Shown here piece after piece: positions 9,122 through 21,737 of a stretch of DNA of 32,535 nt; within the stretch, counting starts at the first letter, position 1; each line of letters begins with the position of its first letter. The stretch comes from Emmonsiellopsis sp. PD_33 (Eukaryota; Ascomycota; Eurotiomycetes; Onygenales; Ajellomycetaceae): NCBI GenBank assembly GCA_032988165.1, contig JANTQF010000387.1, forward strand, positions 1 through 32,535, in the 5' to 3' direction. The notes beneath the pieces were generated by a model, which did no database searches, had not been told where the DNA came from, and worked only from the letters and a program-made list of their open reading frames with translations. The position numbers were made by a program, and so were the translations under genes.

Positions 9122-10837
9122 CTACAGCGTGTGAATGCTTCTCTTCTTACTCACTCGAGGACCGTCGATATGCTCGTCAATGCGCTGAAGCGCGCGCGGC
9201 TGCCCGGCGGCTTGGGCCTGTGCTAGGTCCAGCTTTTCCATCAACGTTGCAATGGCCTTGTATTCCGCATGGCCGAGAGAACTATTAGATTGCATGTTGA
9301 GGTAGCTCACAACAAGATTCAGGGCCTGTCGCGCTTCATCCGGGGTAGGTGAACCAGGGGAATTGATGGGAGACACAGTGGAAGATTTGGGCAGCGGTGG
9401 AGGTTGCATAGAAGTTTTGATTTCTGGGTTGCTGCGGTTCCGCTTAATGGAGGATGAATCACTGGACGCCGGACGAGCATTGCCTTGGTCTTCGTTGGCA
9501 GCAGTTGGGGATGTGGAGGGCTGAAAGATGTTTTTGGGTGACACATGGTCTGACGATCCGTTGGGAACTGTGCCTGGCTCCGCTCCGGCGATTGGAAATG
9601 TCTGGCTCCTTGGCCGGCTGGGGTTGCTGCCCAAGTCATGCACCTGTGAGTGACCGCCGGGGCTGAAGGGGTTATCGGAGAAAACGATAGACCCAGGACT
9701 GGTGACGCTGGCTGAAATATTCGGCTTCTTGTCGATCGAGCTTGTGCTCTGCGAGTGGGAATGGCGAAATTCAGACCCGTACTCGGACAAGGTACCATCA
9801 AAACTCTCTTGTTTGAGCGGCACTTGCTTCTGCTTTGGGGAAAGGGGCGACGGAGTTGTCGTCCCACTGGGGGACAAAGGAGAAAGCCCATTCGGAGTCT
9901 GGCTTGACAAGGATGTAGTTGATTGCGCGGTCCCGGGACTCTCGAGCTCGTTCACTGTGTCAATAGAACCCTTCCGTGACTGTGAACCCATTAAATAATT
10001 CTTCTGCTTGAATTTCTCCAGCCAACTGGAACTTAAGACTTTCTGATGCCCCTCGGGGCCACCCACGGTACTGGCGAAGAAAAGGGCCTTCTCTTTAATC
10101 ATAGCATCACTTAATTGACCCCCATGCCGTTGATGATTTCTCGCCCAATTCGACAGGGCTCGCTCAATATCTGGAAACTTGCCCTTCGATTTTTTTATCG
10201 GTGAACGACTGCCATCGTCCGGATATAGGTACTTTTCCTTCTGGCGTAGAACTTTCGAAACCGTACTAGATAATCATGTCAGGGAAAATTGTTTCAGAGG
10301 GGCTCTGATGTGTATCTACCTCCGTTCTACCCCAAACATGGCTATATTGAAGGGAGAATATTAGTCTGACAAGATCGGGGGAAAAATAGAGGTAGAGTAG
10401 TAATTAAACCCCTTACCTCCAATCTCAGTCTGCTTTACATGTGGGTTTTCTTCATGATACAAACACATGCGGCGCCGATCGTTATCCGTTAGGGTCCGTC
10501 GTGGTGTAGAAGGTGCGGGGGTTATTGGAGCTGTGTGAATGGGATGTAAATTGGCCATTGGCATAGGAGGTAGAGGGACTGGTGGATAGGTCGATTGGGT
10601 TGTCAACATGCTTGGCCATTGCGACGGAGTCGATAGAGGTAGCAACTGCTGAGAGGTATACGGCTGTGGAATTGACATACTATAAGCGGGTTCCATTGGC
10701 ATGATGGGTGAGGATCCATAGCTATAGCCATTGAACTCGCTTATAGGCGACTGGTGTTGGGATGCAGTATATCCTCCTATATCAACCCATTGTGAGGCCC
10801 CAAAGTCATGGTCTTGCGGCTGCGTTTCTGTATCCAT
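9122..10837 (-). CDS. CENP-B/pogo-type helix-turn-helix DNA-binding protein
   Basis: Three exons on the minus strand: 10837-10417, 10341-10320 and 10265-9122, giving 528 residues. Phases match (1, then 2). After a Pro/Tyr/Ser-rich N-terminus, a Psq-type HTH begins near residue 112 (RTLTDNDRRRMCLYHEENP), crosses both introns (EIGAMFGVERSTVSKVLRQK) and is followed by a CENPB-type HTH (IERALSNWARNHQRHGGQLS, then KALFFASTVGG and SWLEKFKQKN). The rest is Ser/Pro-rich and probably disordered, with a conserved-looking C-terminal helical block and a basic end. This paired-HTH layout is known from CENP-B, fission yeast Abp1/Cbh and pogo/Tc5 transposases. No DDE catalytic domain is present, so I infer a domesticated nuclear DNA-binding regulator. 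Introns are 75 and 54 bases. The start at 10837 has a strong GCCATGG context; the frame is open to an ATG at 11107, which would add 90 residues of uncharacteristic sequence. Confidence 0.88.
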
Positions 10838-12000
10838 GGCCACCAAGTATTGCAACCTTCTTTGCCTTTTAAAGTACTCTGAAGAGAGGGAGGTTTCTTC
10901 CTTCTGTTGGATTTGCGACACTTTAATCGGATAAGGTATGGGTGGGCCGAAGGGGAAGCAGATGTTCCAAGGGAGTGCGGGCAATTGAATGTGGTCCGCT
11001 GCAGGATCGGAGAGCGAGATGAGCGGGTCGCCAACTATAGATACTAAGGGAAATCCCAATGCAAGAGAATAAACAGAAGCATGAAACGAATAGTTTGGGC
11101 CGCCCAAGGAGAAAAATAAAAAGGGCCAGACAGGGAAGTTAACTCAAATGGGAGGAAGTTCTGAAAAGTTGCAGGTACAGCACCAGGCAAGCCAGGTATG
11201 CAGCCTTTCGAGCTTCGTTGATCAGATGCGATAGGAGAGGGTCAGTGAGGGGCCGTGGCGGCTGTTGTTTATAATCCGGAGTACAGCACAAGCCCGCAAC
11301 ATAAAGTGACAAGGCGGGAAAGTACCCTTGCAATCATAGCAAGAAGCGCTATGTGCAAGGAAGAGGTTCAACTAATAAAAGACAGATTAAGTATGCGTAC
11401 GATTAGCCCGAAAGGAAAAAATGAGAAGAAGAAATAAAAAACAATAAGGTCGGCGAATATGCAAAAAACGGCTTGAAGCCGCCGAGTCTGGTATTTGGTA
11501 TTTGGCTTTTCCCTGAAAAACCTTCCAGGGTTCGCCCAGACTAGTATGACACAAGTACAGGGGATAAAAACCAATCCTTGAGGGCTACCAGAGCCTGAAA
11601 GGAACAGGAGACAAAACGCAGAAAACTCATAGGATGTCAAAGTACTAAAGTAATGACGAAATACGACTAAGAAATACGATACTTCGTCAGCAAAAAACAA
11701 AACGGAATCAGAAAAAAGAAAATAATGCAGCTTACCATTGGTTGATATAAAACAGAGCAAAAAATGCTTCGAGTTTCTGGTTGGATGAGATGACGAGGAT
11801 CCTCATATGTTCGATCTAATGCGGTCGCAGACGACCTCCATTTTTTCATGGCTGCTGTCCGTACGAACAAGTAACGTATGGCATGGTACCACACACCTTC
11901 ATTGGCTGATTTTTGCGAGGAACTGGTCCTCTTCTGCAAAAGATTCATGCCCAGCCGAGCATGCTCTCTCAAATCCTCGTGGAAAGAGGAAGGAGCAAGA
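10838..12000 (-). promoter_or_regulatory. 5' leader/promoter region of the CENP-B-type gene
   Basis: No other gene is seen here, so this is the probable leader and proximal promoter of the minus-strand HTH gene. It holds one copy of GGAGAAAAAT (11108-11117). Confidence 0.4.
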
Positions 12001-12156
12001 ATACTGGAGTGCACTGGATTGTTCACCCAGGAGTGGCTAATGATAGGATAAGAAGCAGTGTGCGCCTCCGAAAGGTAGTTCTGAGTCTTGAAGAGGGGAA
12101 GACAAGGTATTTACATACAGACTACTCCGGAGCCCGAACCGACAAATCCGTGTAAT

Positions 12157-12173
12157 TCGCGGAGAAAAATAAA
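12157..12173 (+). repeat. 17-base repeat, copy 1
   Basis: TCGCGGAGAAAAATAAA occurs here and again, identical, at 13756-13772. The core GGAGAAAAAT recurs at 11108, 16931 and, on the minus strand, 21526. Confidence 0.5.
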
Positions 12174-13755
12174 TTGGGGGCTTCTCGTTTCCTTTTGAAA
12201 GGAGTGGGAGCTTGGAGCAGAGAGACTATTCACATAGCACAAAATATCTCTGCGAGGAGAAAGATATTGATTGCGGGGAAGCGTCATGATAGCATTGATA
12301 GGGCAAGCAAGAAGCTTGAGGAAGAGCGATCTGGTGTGGAAACGGCTAGTTAATAATGATCGGTCGTGGGATGGGATGCATGGAACCAGGTTGGAGACGT
12401 TCGACTCGTGGCCTGCAAAACGCGTTTGATGATCAGTTCGGATAGGCTCCCCTGTGGAGTTTCAAGCCGTCCTTGATGGATTCCTTTGGCATCCGAATCA
12501 CTAATCCTGATTCCTCGGACCTCAGCTCTCCTTCCACTTCTTGCAAATTATGCTAGAGCGGCACCACAGTCAGCGGATTGCGGAAAATACCGTATCTACC
12601 CACAATCATTGGACTTTTTAAAACCCGTGTTAAGATCATGAGACGAAAGCAACCGGCTGAGCATCTTGGATCCAGCAATCAGCGATTTCGCAGAAGGCCA
12701 CACAAGCGCAGACTTAAGTGTGATATCATTGCTTCGACGGCAATTTCCCAAGGCATGATCTGAAAATAGGCTTGATATTCATGGTGAGCAAGCCTTAGTA
12801 CTCCGCACAGGAGGCACTGCCATCAGAAGTGATTCGAACTGTGAGAAGACCATCTGGAAACATTGGATGAACACGGAAATATGATCGTCCCCGGCTTCGG
12901 ATCCCTTCATGGTACTCCGTAAATCCTCTCGCACAAGTCAAAAATGCTAGGTCCTAATTGGTTTTAGTGCAGAGATGGGCCTGTGGCTGCGTTGCAGAAC
13001 TTTCTGGTGACCATATTTTGGGGGAATTTTGAAGCAGACAAAGGATTAGACAAAACTCAATAAAAACTTTTATCTCTTACTTTGCCAAAACGCCTCGACC
13101 TCGTCCCCAGTTGGCCATCAATTGTAAACCCCGGAGGGAGCGCTCGTCTTCGAGGGATTTCTTCTTTTTCGTAGGAGCTGATTGGATGCGGAGTAGATTC
13201 TTTGCGGCGTTGGCGGTCAAGGCCATTCATCAAGGAGATAGGAACCTCCGTATTCCGTCCTGATTATTCGTGATGGCAAGTAAAAAATGAAGGGCTCAAT
13301 ACGGCGAAATAAACACACAACTTACAAAACGATGCAATACATTACGCGGCGGGGTATTAAATACGGGCCATCAACGGCCGGTATGGCGGTACCAGGGTGT
13401 AAAATGCACATTCGTGCAAGGCCACTAAAGTTAACGGGTCCGGGCCGGTTAGATTTTTGGGGGTTGATGCTGACCCATGTTCCATCATCCAGTCGGAGCT
13501 TCGTACAAGGGGAGATCCATGCCTGCCAGTGGATGAGTGGAATCTGTTACTTGAAAAAAAGGTTTGAGTGACTTTTATTCAAGGCATCATCTTTTCTTTT
13601 TCTTTTTAATTTTCCCACTATGAGTTTAAACCCAGTCATTTCGACAAACACCAACTCTTTGGGTTGAAAGCGCGCCATCCCGGAGAGGATATTGCTGTTG
13701 GGCCTTGGCTTTCTAGATGTATCAAGGCTAAGGAGTGGTCTCAACGGCTGGCATC

Positions 13756-13772
13756 TCGCGGAGAAAAATAAA
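13756..13772 (+). repeat. 17-base repeat, copy 2
   Basis: Identical to 12157-12173; flanking sequence does not align, so this is not a long duplication. Confidence 0.5.
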
Positions 13773-16700
13773 ACGTTCGCACGTCAGTCGAACATCATTT
13801 TGAGATCCCCTAACCCTTTTAGAAAGTGTGTGAGAGATACGTCTTTTTCGCAGTTTACCTGGGTGCCAGATCCTTCAGCATCCGGGTATGATGGTCTCAA
13901 GGAGGCGCAAGCACATGAAGGTCAGCCATAAACCAATGGGCTTTAACGTCGCCTTTTTGAACCATAGTATTCACATGGGGAGTAAGCGCTGGGGGTTGGG
14001 AGGATGGGTAGATCATAGCGTGGGCTCCCTTCATCGCGCATCTCCTCATGGCCATCCTGTCACAAAGCCTTTGAGGGAGCTCTCTTCGGGATAATGACTA
14101 ACGATATGATACAAGAGGCTCCCCAACATCAACGCGCAACAGGGGGTGGCACCGTGGCAGGGCTCCTGACGGAAGGAGTCTCCAAGCTTGGGGGCATTGT
14201 CGAACCCCTTTGGGGCCAGAGAGGTTTTCTTAACTGTCGCGCATAATGGGTTCCATATCACAAGCGATCTGGGCTGAGATAGACGTCGTGGGCGGGCCAC
14301 GACGAGGGGTTGTTCCTCAGGGCACTCACCGACCGCTGAGAGATTCCTTCTGGAGGACATGATAGTGGGATGATTACTGCAAGCACGACTGGACATATGT
14401 CCATCAAGCCAGATGCGACTGGCGATTCGGTGGTGTGAGGTTGACCGTTGAGGCAAAGGAGAATCCGATATGACGATGTCGCTGGCTGTCGGGGGAAAAG
14501 CCGGGGTGTGTGGAGATAATGATCCACGGATCAGCCTGCAGTGTGCATTGGGCAGCCAGCCCACCGCCCTGCGCGAGGCGGCGGGTATCGCCATGTATCC
14601 CGGGCGTATTTTTCTTTCCGATACGCTCCACCCGCTGACCCCCAGGCTAGTTACTTCTTAGTGCCACCCCCGCACACGACCCTCCATCCACCGCCCTCAT
14701 CAACCTGTCTCCTATCTCCAGACTCCGATCCGTTATCACCCACTCTCAACAGGGAATGTAAACCTTCTCCTCCCCTCAACCCTGTGCGTGGCTTCATTCA
14801 ATACCCCAATAAGCTCGTTTTCCGATGCCAAGGCAGCACGATGCCCAGGGTGAAAATTAGCTGGATTGGGTTCGGAATCTCTCCCCCAAAAGAAGATACT
14901 GAGCATGAATTCATGATCTAGACGCACGGAATTGGACATATGCAAGATAGGTATCGATTTCCCCACGATGAGCTGCGTGCACGGATACTCACGACCACCC
15001 TAGTGAACGAAATGATGCAGGCCAAATGCGGTTGCAGAAAAACTCAACCGGGCAGAATCAAGAGACGAAGTTAAAGTTAGGTCCACTTGGCTAAATCCCA
15101 AAGTGACCGACTAGCTTAGCTCAAAACTTCTTCCTTGATACATAGCGCTCGCGCCATCCGAGGGCATTCTCAAAAGGAAGGGAAAATGATCTGTCATTTG
15201 TGTAATCAACCCTCCCTCGACCACGGTTCCATCATCAGCCCTGTCTTGTCCAGCGGCGGTCAAGCCGCCGTCCGGATAGACTCGAGAAAGAAGGTGTTTA
15301 AAGCCGATCATCTCGCCCGCTTCTGTCGAAAGGAGCAGCTCCTTGTGCATCCGCTATCCCTTTGTGGGCAAACGAAAGCACGTTTCTGGCAGGCATTGTT
15401 GCCCACGTCTTTCGACTCCTGGTGTCCCATGCTAATTTTGTTTCTTTTCCATCCACTCTGGACCATATTTCAAGTTGTCTCGTGCTGCTGTGCGATACTT
15501 TTGATGTTCTTTGAAGGCTCTCCACCCAACACCAATGGATGAATCCGAGAGGGGTAAGCGTCCTTTACAGGGATTGACTGATGGCCCTGTCAGTTTGGAA
15601 AAAGAAAAGAAAGCTCCTGCTAACTCCAGCATGGAGCAAATCCAAGGATGATGTTCTCTGGTGTGTCCAGGCCAATATTTTTTACAGTCTCCCCGGTAGC
15701 CGATACTCTCCGCCAATACGAATTAACCAGAGCCTGCCCAGTGCCAGTATCTGAACTAAACTCCAGCATCGCTTACAAGTTCTGCCAGCAAGGTTCTTAA
15801 CATTTCTCAAACAAGTCGACAACCTCCGAAACATTCATACAAAACAGGGCCCCCGATGAGAATATAGAATCGTTCTATTGATTGACTCCAATATATTCTG
15901 GCATCATGTATGCTTCGGCGATCAAACATTAGCTCCTCTGGAGTATGAAACATGCCATCCCAATAAAGAGAATGAAGTAAAAGGTTTGCGGTAGTCTTTT
16001 ACAATTGATGCTCGGGCTCATCCTTCCATTCCTCGAACTTCTACTGTTTCAAAATAAGCCCAGGTGCCTCCTGATTTGCAAAGGATTTTCGGTCAATGCT
16101 TTTACAACAACATCCACGCTGCGAAGACAATTTGATCGTACGCTGATCGTACAGCCTCACGACTACACAATAACCCGAACAGAAACTCGAGAGACAAAGC
16201 CATCCAAAAAGGAAGCGAGACTCTAGTAACAAAAAAGCAGACTGGACAAATTACAATTCAAAGAGCAATGAGCAGAGAATCATTCCCAAATTCCTGTCTT
16301 TACTCTCATTCGCGGTATATATTTGATTGTTCTTTTCTTTGCTTTTCTTTTTCGTTTGCGATCGATATTTTTCTTTGTTCCAACGTCATCGCGCTTCTCT
16401 CAAATACGCAGGGCCCAAAACGAAGCCAAAAGGAAGAGACTGTCGTTATTTATCCTATTTATTCAAAACGTACGACCCAAGCCATGTTGCCATCCCCAGA
16501 CGCAAGCCTAGACCAACCTCAGGCAACCATGTCCCATGCTGCTCAATGCCTCCCCCACCTCTTGGAGCCTGAGGGCTGTTGGGGATAGCCGGATAGCCTG
16601 AGCGCTCCATCCCACGTAACTCGCCAAGGCGGAAACATGCTCTAGCTCCTCCCTTCTTTGGACAAGAGGCATATGAGGCATTCCATGATTCCCCCCCGAC

Positions 16701-19700
16701 CGGAGAAGTTCTCTTGTTGTCCATATCCTGGATTTTGCTGAAAGACTTAAAGGAGTAAAACGTTTTGTCTTTTTTTTTGCCGTTTTTGGAAGCTCTGCAA
16801 CGAGTAAAATAACCCGCCATTCGCTTCCTTTTTCTGTCATGTTGATGTCTCATCAGGCCAATCCCTGTCCCCCTATGTTAATTGATGTAAGGTTTAGAGC
16901 CCGGCTTGTCCGCCTTTGGCCCATCCGGCCGGAGAAAAATCGGTGGAAAAACGAAAGGACAGGGAAAAAGAGGGAAAATACGCGCATGAACTCCTCCGCT
17001 GCAAAACCTAACGGCGCACTTCGCTTGAATGGAGGCTTGGGGCTGGGCTGGCTGAGATAGTTCAAGGGTAAACAATCTACAGTCTACAGATCGGCTGGTT
17101 GCCTGAGGTGTATTCTTCCCGAAGCTACTCCGGCTAGTAACATTCGCCCGCCGGAAGAAAAGCCATGGATAGTAACACTCGCTGAATCAGTTTCAATCTG
17201 TGCAATTTGAGAAGCGAACTTCCGGCATGGGACGGAAAAATGATAATGCGGAGAATTATTTCCCGTTGAACAGGATGCCAGAGATCCAATGCATTTTTAA
17301 GATCTCATCTCTCTTCCCTCAATGCGGATATTCTATCGTAATGTTGCATAAAGATCTTATGGAGCCTGCGGAATTTACATACCAATGATCACAGCATGCT
17401 AAATCCGTCTCTCAACAACCGTTCCGCTTGGTTACTATGGCACACCCCTACTAGTACTACTATTGCTGACAAGCCAACGAATTCTAGCCGGCGGGCGGAG
17501 TTGACAGGGACAAATGTTGAAATTATCCCAGATAAGGCTCATGAGAAAGACTGGGGCGTGATGAAAGAGCTTCCCATATAATGGGACATCTCCATGAACG
17601 GCCATTGACGACCTCGCATTTGACATTTGAGTGCATCCCCTTGGAACAAAACTCGTTCACGGATGCTTCCTTGCTCTCAACTTTCTCCTTGAGCGGCGCA
17701 GGAGGCTTGGAAGTGATCCCCGCCCGCTCCTGAAAATGCCAGCTACTGCTCCGGTGCCGCATGCAGCTCTAAAGGGAGTCACCAACGTTATGATCTACAG
17801 AGGCCAGGGAGCAGCACATGGGCTTGGGATAGATCCATGACCTGGAGGCTGGGAGTAGAGACAACCAAGCTGAAAACTAAATTACATTCAGACCCAAATT
17901 TCTCCACTCCCACTTCTTCTACACAAAGAAAAGAAGCAGTTTCACCGGTCAGCCCAGCTCACCGGCGAGCACACCAAAACCGGGAACGAATTACTCCTGG
18001 AACGCCATACACACCCTCCTTACGGAGCAAAGATAGTCAGGCATCCACACTTGGATGGGGTGACTGTGCTGTCCTGACTGGAACCCGGAGGATTTAAGCT
18101 TCCTTTATCCTCACTACTGCAGTGCATATTAAGACGTCGTGTTAAGGTTTTAACTACCTGACGCATAACGGGGCGGCATGGTTCCCGTCCCGTTAGGGCC
18201 CGGGCTTTTTCTTTGATTCACTAAGGTTTTGACATGATAAAGTTTCGGAGAATCCGTTGATGCCGTCTATGCCGTCCGGATTGAACCAAGGAAACAGAGC
18301 GTTTGGAATGCTGCGCCGTACTTCTGACCGCCTGATGTTGATGTTTTCCTAGTTTGCTATTGGCACCGGGATTGAATATCTCACGAATCACCACCGTGCT
18401 ATTTTGTATCATGCCATTCTATGGCTCTTCACGTTGCCTTTGATAAACATTTCCAGTCCGGTGCGTTGTCCAATTACAACAAATGCTACGGAGCTCCCGG
18501 ATAAGGCTCACCATGGTTTTCCTCTTGGGTTTACTAAATGCCTGCTCGAGGGGCTTCCATATCGGAATGAATAATCGATATTCATACAGCCCAGGACATT
18601 AAGAAGATCTTGACTGCCCATATCCAATCCGTTCTCTTCTACCACATCAAACAGTTCCTCGAAATACAAAACCCTAACAGTGATATAATTGTTACATCAC
18701 ATTCCTTCATATTATCTCTAACGTCAAAGGGACATGCCCACGAAGAATACAGAGGGCTCCGGTGGGTGGCGGTTTATCGCGGTGGAGGTTGAGCTTTTGG
18801 GGCCACGAGCTCGATATGATTCGGATGAAGGGAGAAAAGGAGATAGGTCAAGAAGCCTTCCAGTCTATTCTACGCGGTTGAAGAAGGTATATTTTAGATA
18901 GGGCAGTGAGTTTGCACTTCCACATGAACTTACTGTTCCCGAACCAAGCTACCTCTCTTTGGGAATGCGGATCAATTCTCCTAACCACTCTCTGCCGAGG
19001 TGGCAGAAGGGCATACCACGAGCACGATCTTTATATACAAACAGGAGAATGTACGTCGTAGATACATAAGCTAAAACACACCTGCATGATAGTACTTTCC
19101 GACGATGAACCATCAGGAGCCCGAGGTTTTATGGTGAAGGGAAATCCATGCCTCCCTCTATGACAAACTCAAACCGTCCGAACTGGCAAATCCACCAAAC
19201 TAGTTCGGCAAACCCATAGCCAGAGCTTTTGCTGGAAAAGGGGGAGCAAGAAAAAAGCAGAGCAACCCCCTACAGGATCAGTTGTTGGACCTATGACCAG
19301 TAGACGACGAAACATACAGTATCTTTTCGCCTACTTCTGCCAGCATTCCAAGTCCATTGCATAAACTCCCATGACCACATCAAGGACGACCTTAATGCTC
19401 ACCAAAAAATTCCACCGTGACTTGTCCGTGGATACACACCCCATCTACCATAGATAAGTATGCTTCATGATCTATACAATCGAAACTATTTAGACTTTCT
19501 CAACTCCTAACATAGAACCCAATACCGCACATCATTGAACCCCCCATACTACCTCCATTTCCCATCAACACCTGTCATTCACGAACAAAATGCCGTCAAG
19601 GAAGCCGATTGTTGATTCCCCTAGCCAGGCGTCCAGTATACACTGCCTACGCACATTCGAATCGGCAGTCAAACACGGTTGTCAAGTCAGCAGGATAGAG

Positions 19701-19857
19701 AATTCAACCGAGGCCAAGCAAGAGAGACAGGGGGGATGTACATACAAGAATCAGCCAAAGGAAAAGTCGGTGGCATATCTCCTCTCCCTACGAGGAGAGA
19801 CAAGGCTTCATTTCCTCTGCATATCTACCTGCTGGTCTCGGGAAACACGAGAATGAA

Positions 19858-19892
19858 GCATAAGCATAAGCATAAGCATAAGCATAAGCATA
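19858..19892 (+). repeat. GCATAA microsatellite
   Basis: Five perfect GCATAA units plus a partial sixth. Read in one frame it encodes a Lys-His repeat, but no gene is recognised around it. Confidence 0.85.
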
Positions 19893-21731
19893 GGTTATGC
19901 GAGAACCGGATATACCACCGGGAAATGCAACATTTTTGGTCAGACATCAAGGGTTTAAAGAAGGGTTCCCTATCTATGCACGGTATTTGTGTTTAACCAA
20001 ACAAACATAAATAAAAAAATAAAACCATAGCCGCACGGACTTTGTTGAAAAAAAAAAATCAAAAACGAGGGAATTTGATAGAAATCCCGAGAGAGTGGTA
20101 TTATTCAGGCATATATCAAAAGCTGTGTTACCTACTTAAATAATGCACGCACACGTCCGATTTCATCATTCCCTTTACCTTTTTTTTTTTTTTTTTGCAA
20201 TGGAAACAAATAAAGAAAAGAAGTAATAATACTGATTTTCTAACTGGATGTCTAGCTAACAAACAATATTGCATAAAATGAAATATATCTGAGCCCCCTA
20301 TGTACACTTATACTCGCCTTGCGCGTGGCGGGCTGGGTAAAGGCCTCAATGATGGATGAGGCATGGCCCCTGCTTCTACTCCTACTGCTGCTAGATGTAT
20401 GTAGGTTTGCAATTCTCCTTGTTTGCAAGGGGTGGGTTAAATACGCATGTATGTATAAGTAACTACCGGCATTGAGGGAGCGCATGGCCTCCCTGGGCTG
20501 GGCAGCAAGCAGTGCAGGAAAATGGACATGGGGAAAGTGTGTATGATACTGTGGTATTTTAGACGGCAATGGCTTTTAAGTATTACCTGAATAATTAGAT
20601 TTGAGCTTTAAAACGGTGTAAGTAAGGGTGGGATAAGGGGTTAGTTAAAAATGCCAGAAAATGCACAAAGCAGATAGAACATAATTTTGAACTATCTCTT
20701 CATTGTTTACCTCACAAACGCCCTGAATAGTTTATATATACATAGACAGACAAACGAAACAACAAGGCTATTTATTATCACATCTCTTTCTTTCTTTTTT
20801 TTTTCTTTTCTTTTTCATTCTCTTTCTCTTTCCCGGTTTTCTCTCAAGACCCTTACTTAATGTAGTCTCCCTCATGGAAATCAAAACGCATTGTCCGGAA
20901 CGTGCGTAAAACAAAACCTGGGATGATGTAAACAATGGATGGGCGGACAAATACATGCAATGCAGCCACTGGGAGGAGAGCTGGGTGGTGAATGGCGGCG
21001 GACCCTTCATTTTCATTTTTTTTCTTCCTTGTCGATCGCTTTTGAGGAAGTACTGTAGTTACATGCATAGAAAGCGTTGGTGATGGAAGAGAAGAAAAGA
21101 GCCTTTGGTAGAGCAAAGAAAGACAAAAAGTGAAGAAAAGACGAAGAAGAAAGTTTGATATGCTTTATTTGCCGATGTAAATTCAAGGCAAACGTAATAT
21201 TGACTCGTAAGTAGTAACTGCAGTACATAAAAATCTGGAAAGTCGCGGATACTGACATATATAGCCGAATATATTTGAATTGAAGTCCTTGGATTGGATC
21301 CCGGGGGGGGGAGGTTCTTTTCCCTTCCCATGCACGAATTTCTTTTTTGTTTTACCACTAATCAACGAAAGAAAGGAATCACCATATGCACCATAAAAAC
21401 CATAGACAGCTTGTTTCTTGAACAGATACATACACGTTATGTATGAGGGTATAGATCAAAACTACCTTTTTGCAATGTCCCAGAGACAAAAAAAAAATGT
21501 CACAAACGTAAAAAAAGATATATAGATTTTTCTCCCCCAACTATCGCCCGACGTTGTGTCCCCTTACTCCCACCAAAAGCCAAGCCCAAAACGCAACTTT
21601 TGCTCATCAACGGCGATGGTTGGCTGGGCCGGAAGGTAGATGCTGCGACCCACGGTCAAGTTCGGCATTGTGTAGAACGGAACGAGGTTAGATGAACTTT
21701 TCATGTCGTGGCCCAAACTCCCATAGGTCTC

Positions 21732-21737
21732 TTTATT
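21732..21737 (-). other. Poly(A) signal AATAAA, RBG1
   Basis: AATAAA on the minus strand about 255 bases after the RBG1 stop codon, within CCAATAAAGAG. A plausible 3' end signal. Confidence 0.4.

Larger units (their letters stand above)
12001..21731. other. Gene desert, about 9.7 kb
   Basis: No protein gene, tRNA or intact transposon was recognised on either strand. Base composition is not strongly AT-rich, so it does not look like heavily mutated (RIP-affected) repeat DNA. Contents noted: copies of GGAGAAAAAT, a TACTCCGTA at 12913-12921, a telomere-template-like CCCTAACCCT at 13808-13817, a GCATAA microsatellite at 19858-19892, a 17-T run at 20180-20196 and a pyrimidine-rich tract near 20784-20835. 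Open frames up to 182 codons (14046-14594, minus) lack family features. It may be regulatory DNA, long non-coding RNA, or decayed genes. Confidence 0.45.

Noticed and set aside
14046..14594. 182-codon minus-strand open frame in the gene desert
   Set aside because: No recognisable domain, uneven composition, overlapped by other frames of similar quality; longest frames of this size are expected by chance in 11 kb.
15135..15542. 135-codon plus-strand frame with Cys residues
   Set aside because: No zinc-finger spacing that repeats, no family match recognised, no supporting splice or promoter structure.
17396..18574. Two open frames (17396-17581 and 18353-18574) sharing PDKAH near their ends, suspected decayed duplicate
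   Set aside because: Exact nucleotide identity is only 11 bases (GATAAGGCTCA), which is expected many times by chance in a window this size; the flanks do not align convincingly.
18960..19020. tRNA-like sequence
   Set aside because: No matching A and B boxes with correct spacing and no acceptor stem pairing; the B-box-like GATTCGAAC near 12831 also lacks an A box and cloverleaf.
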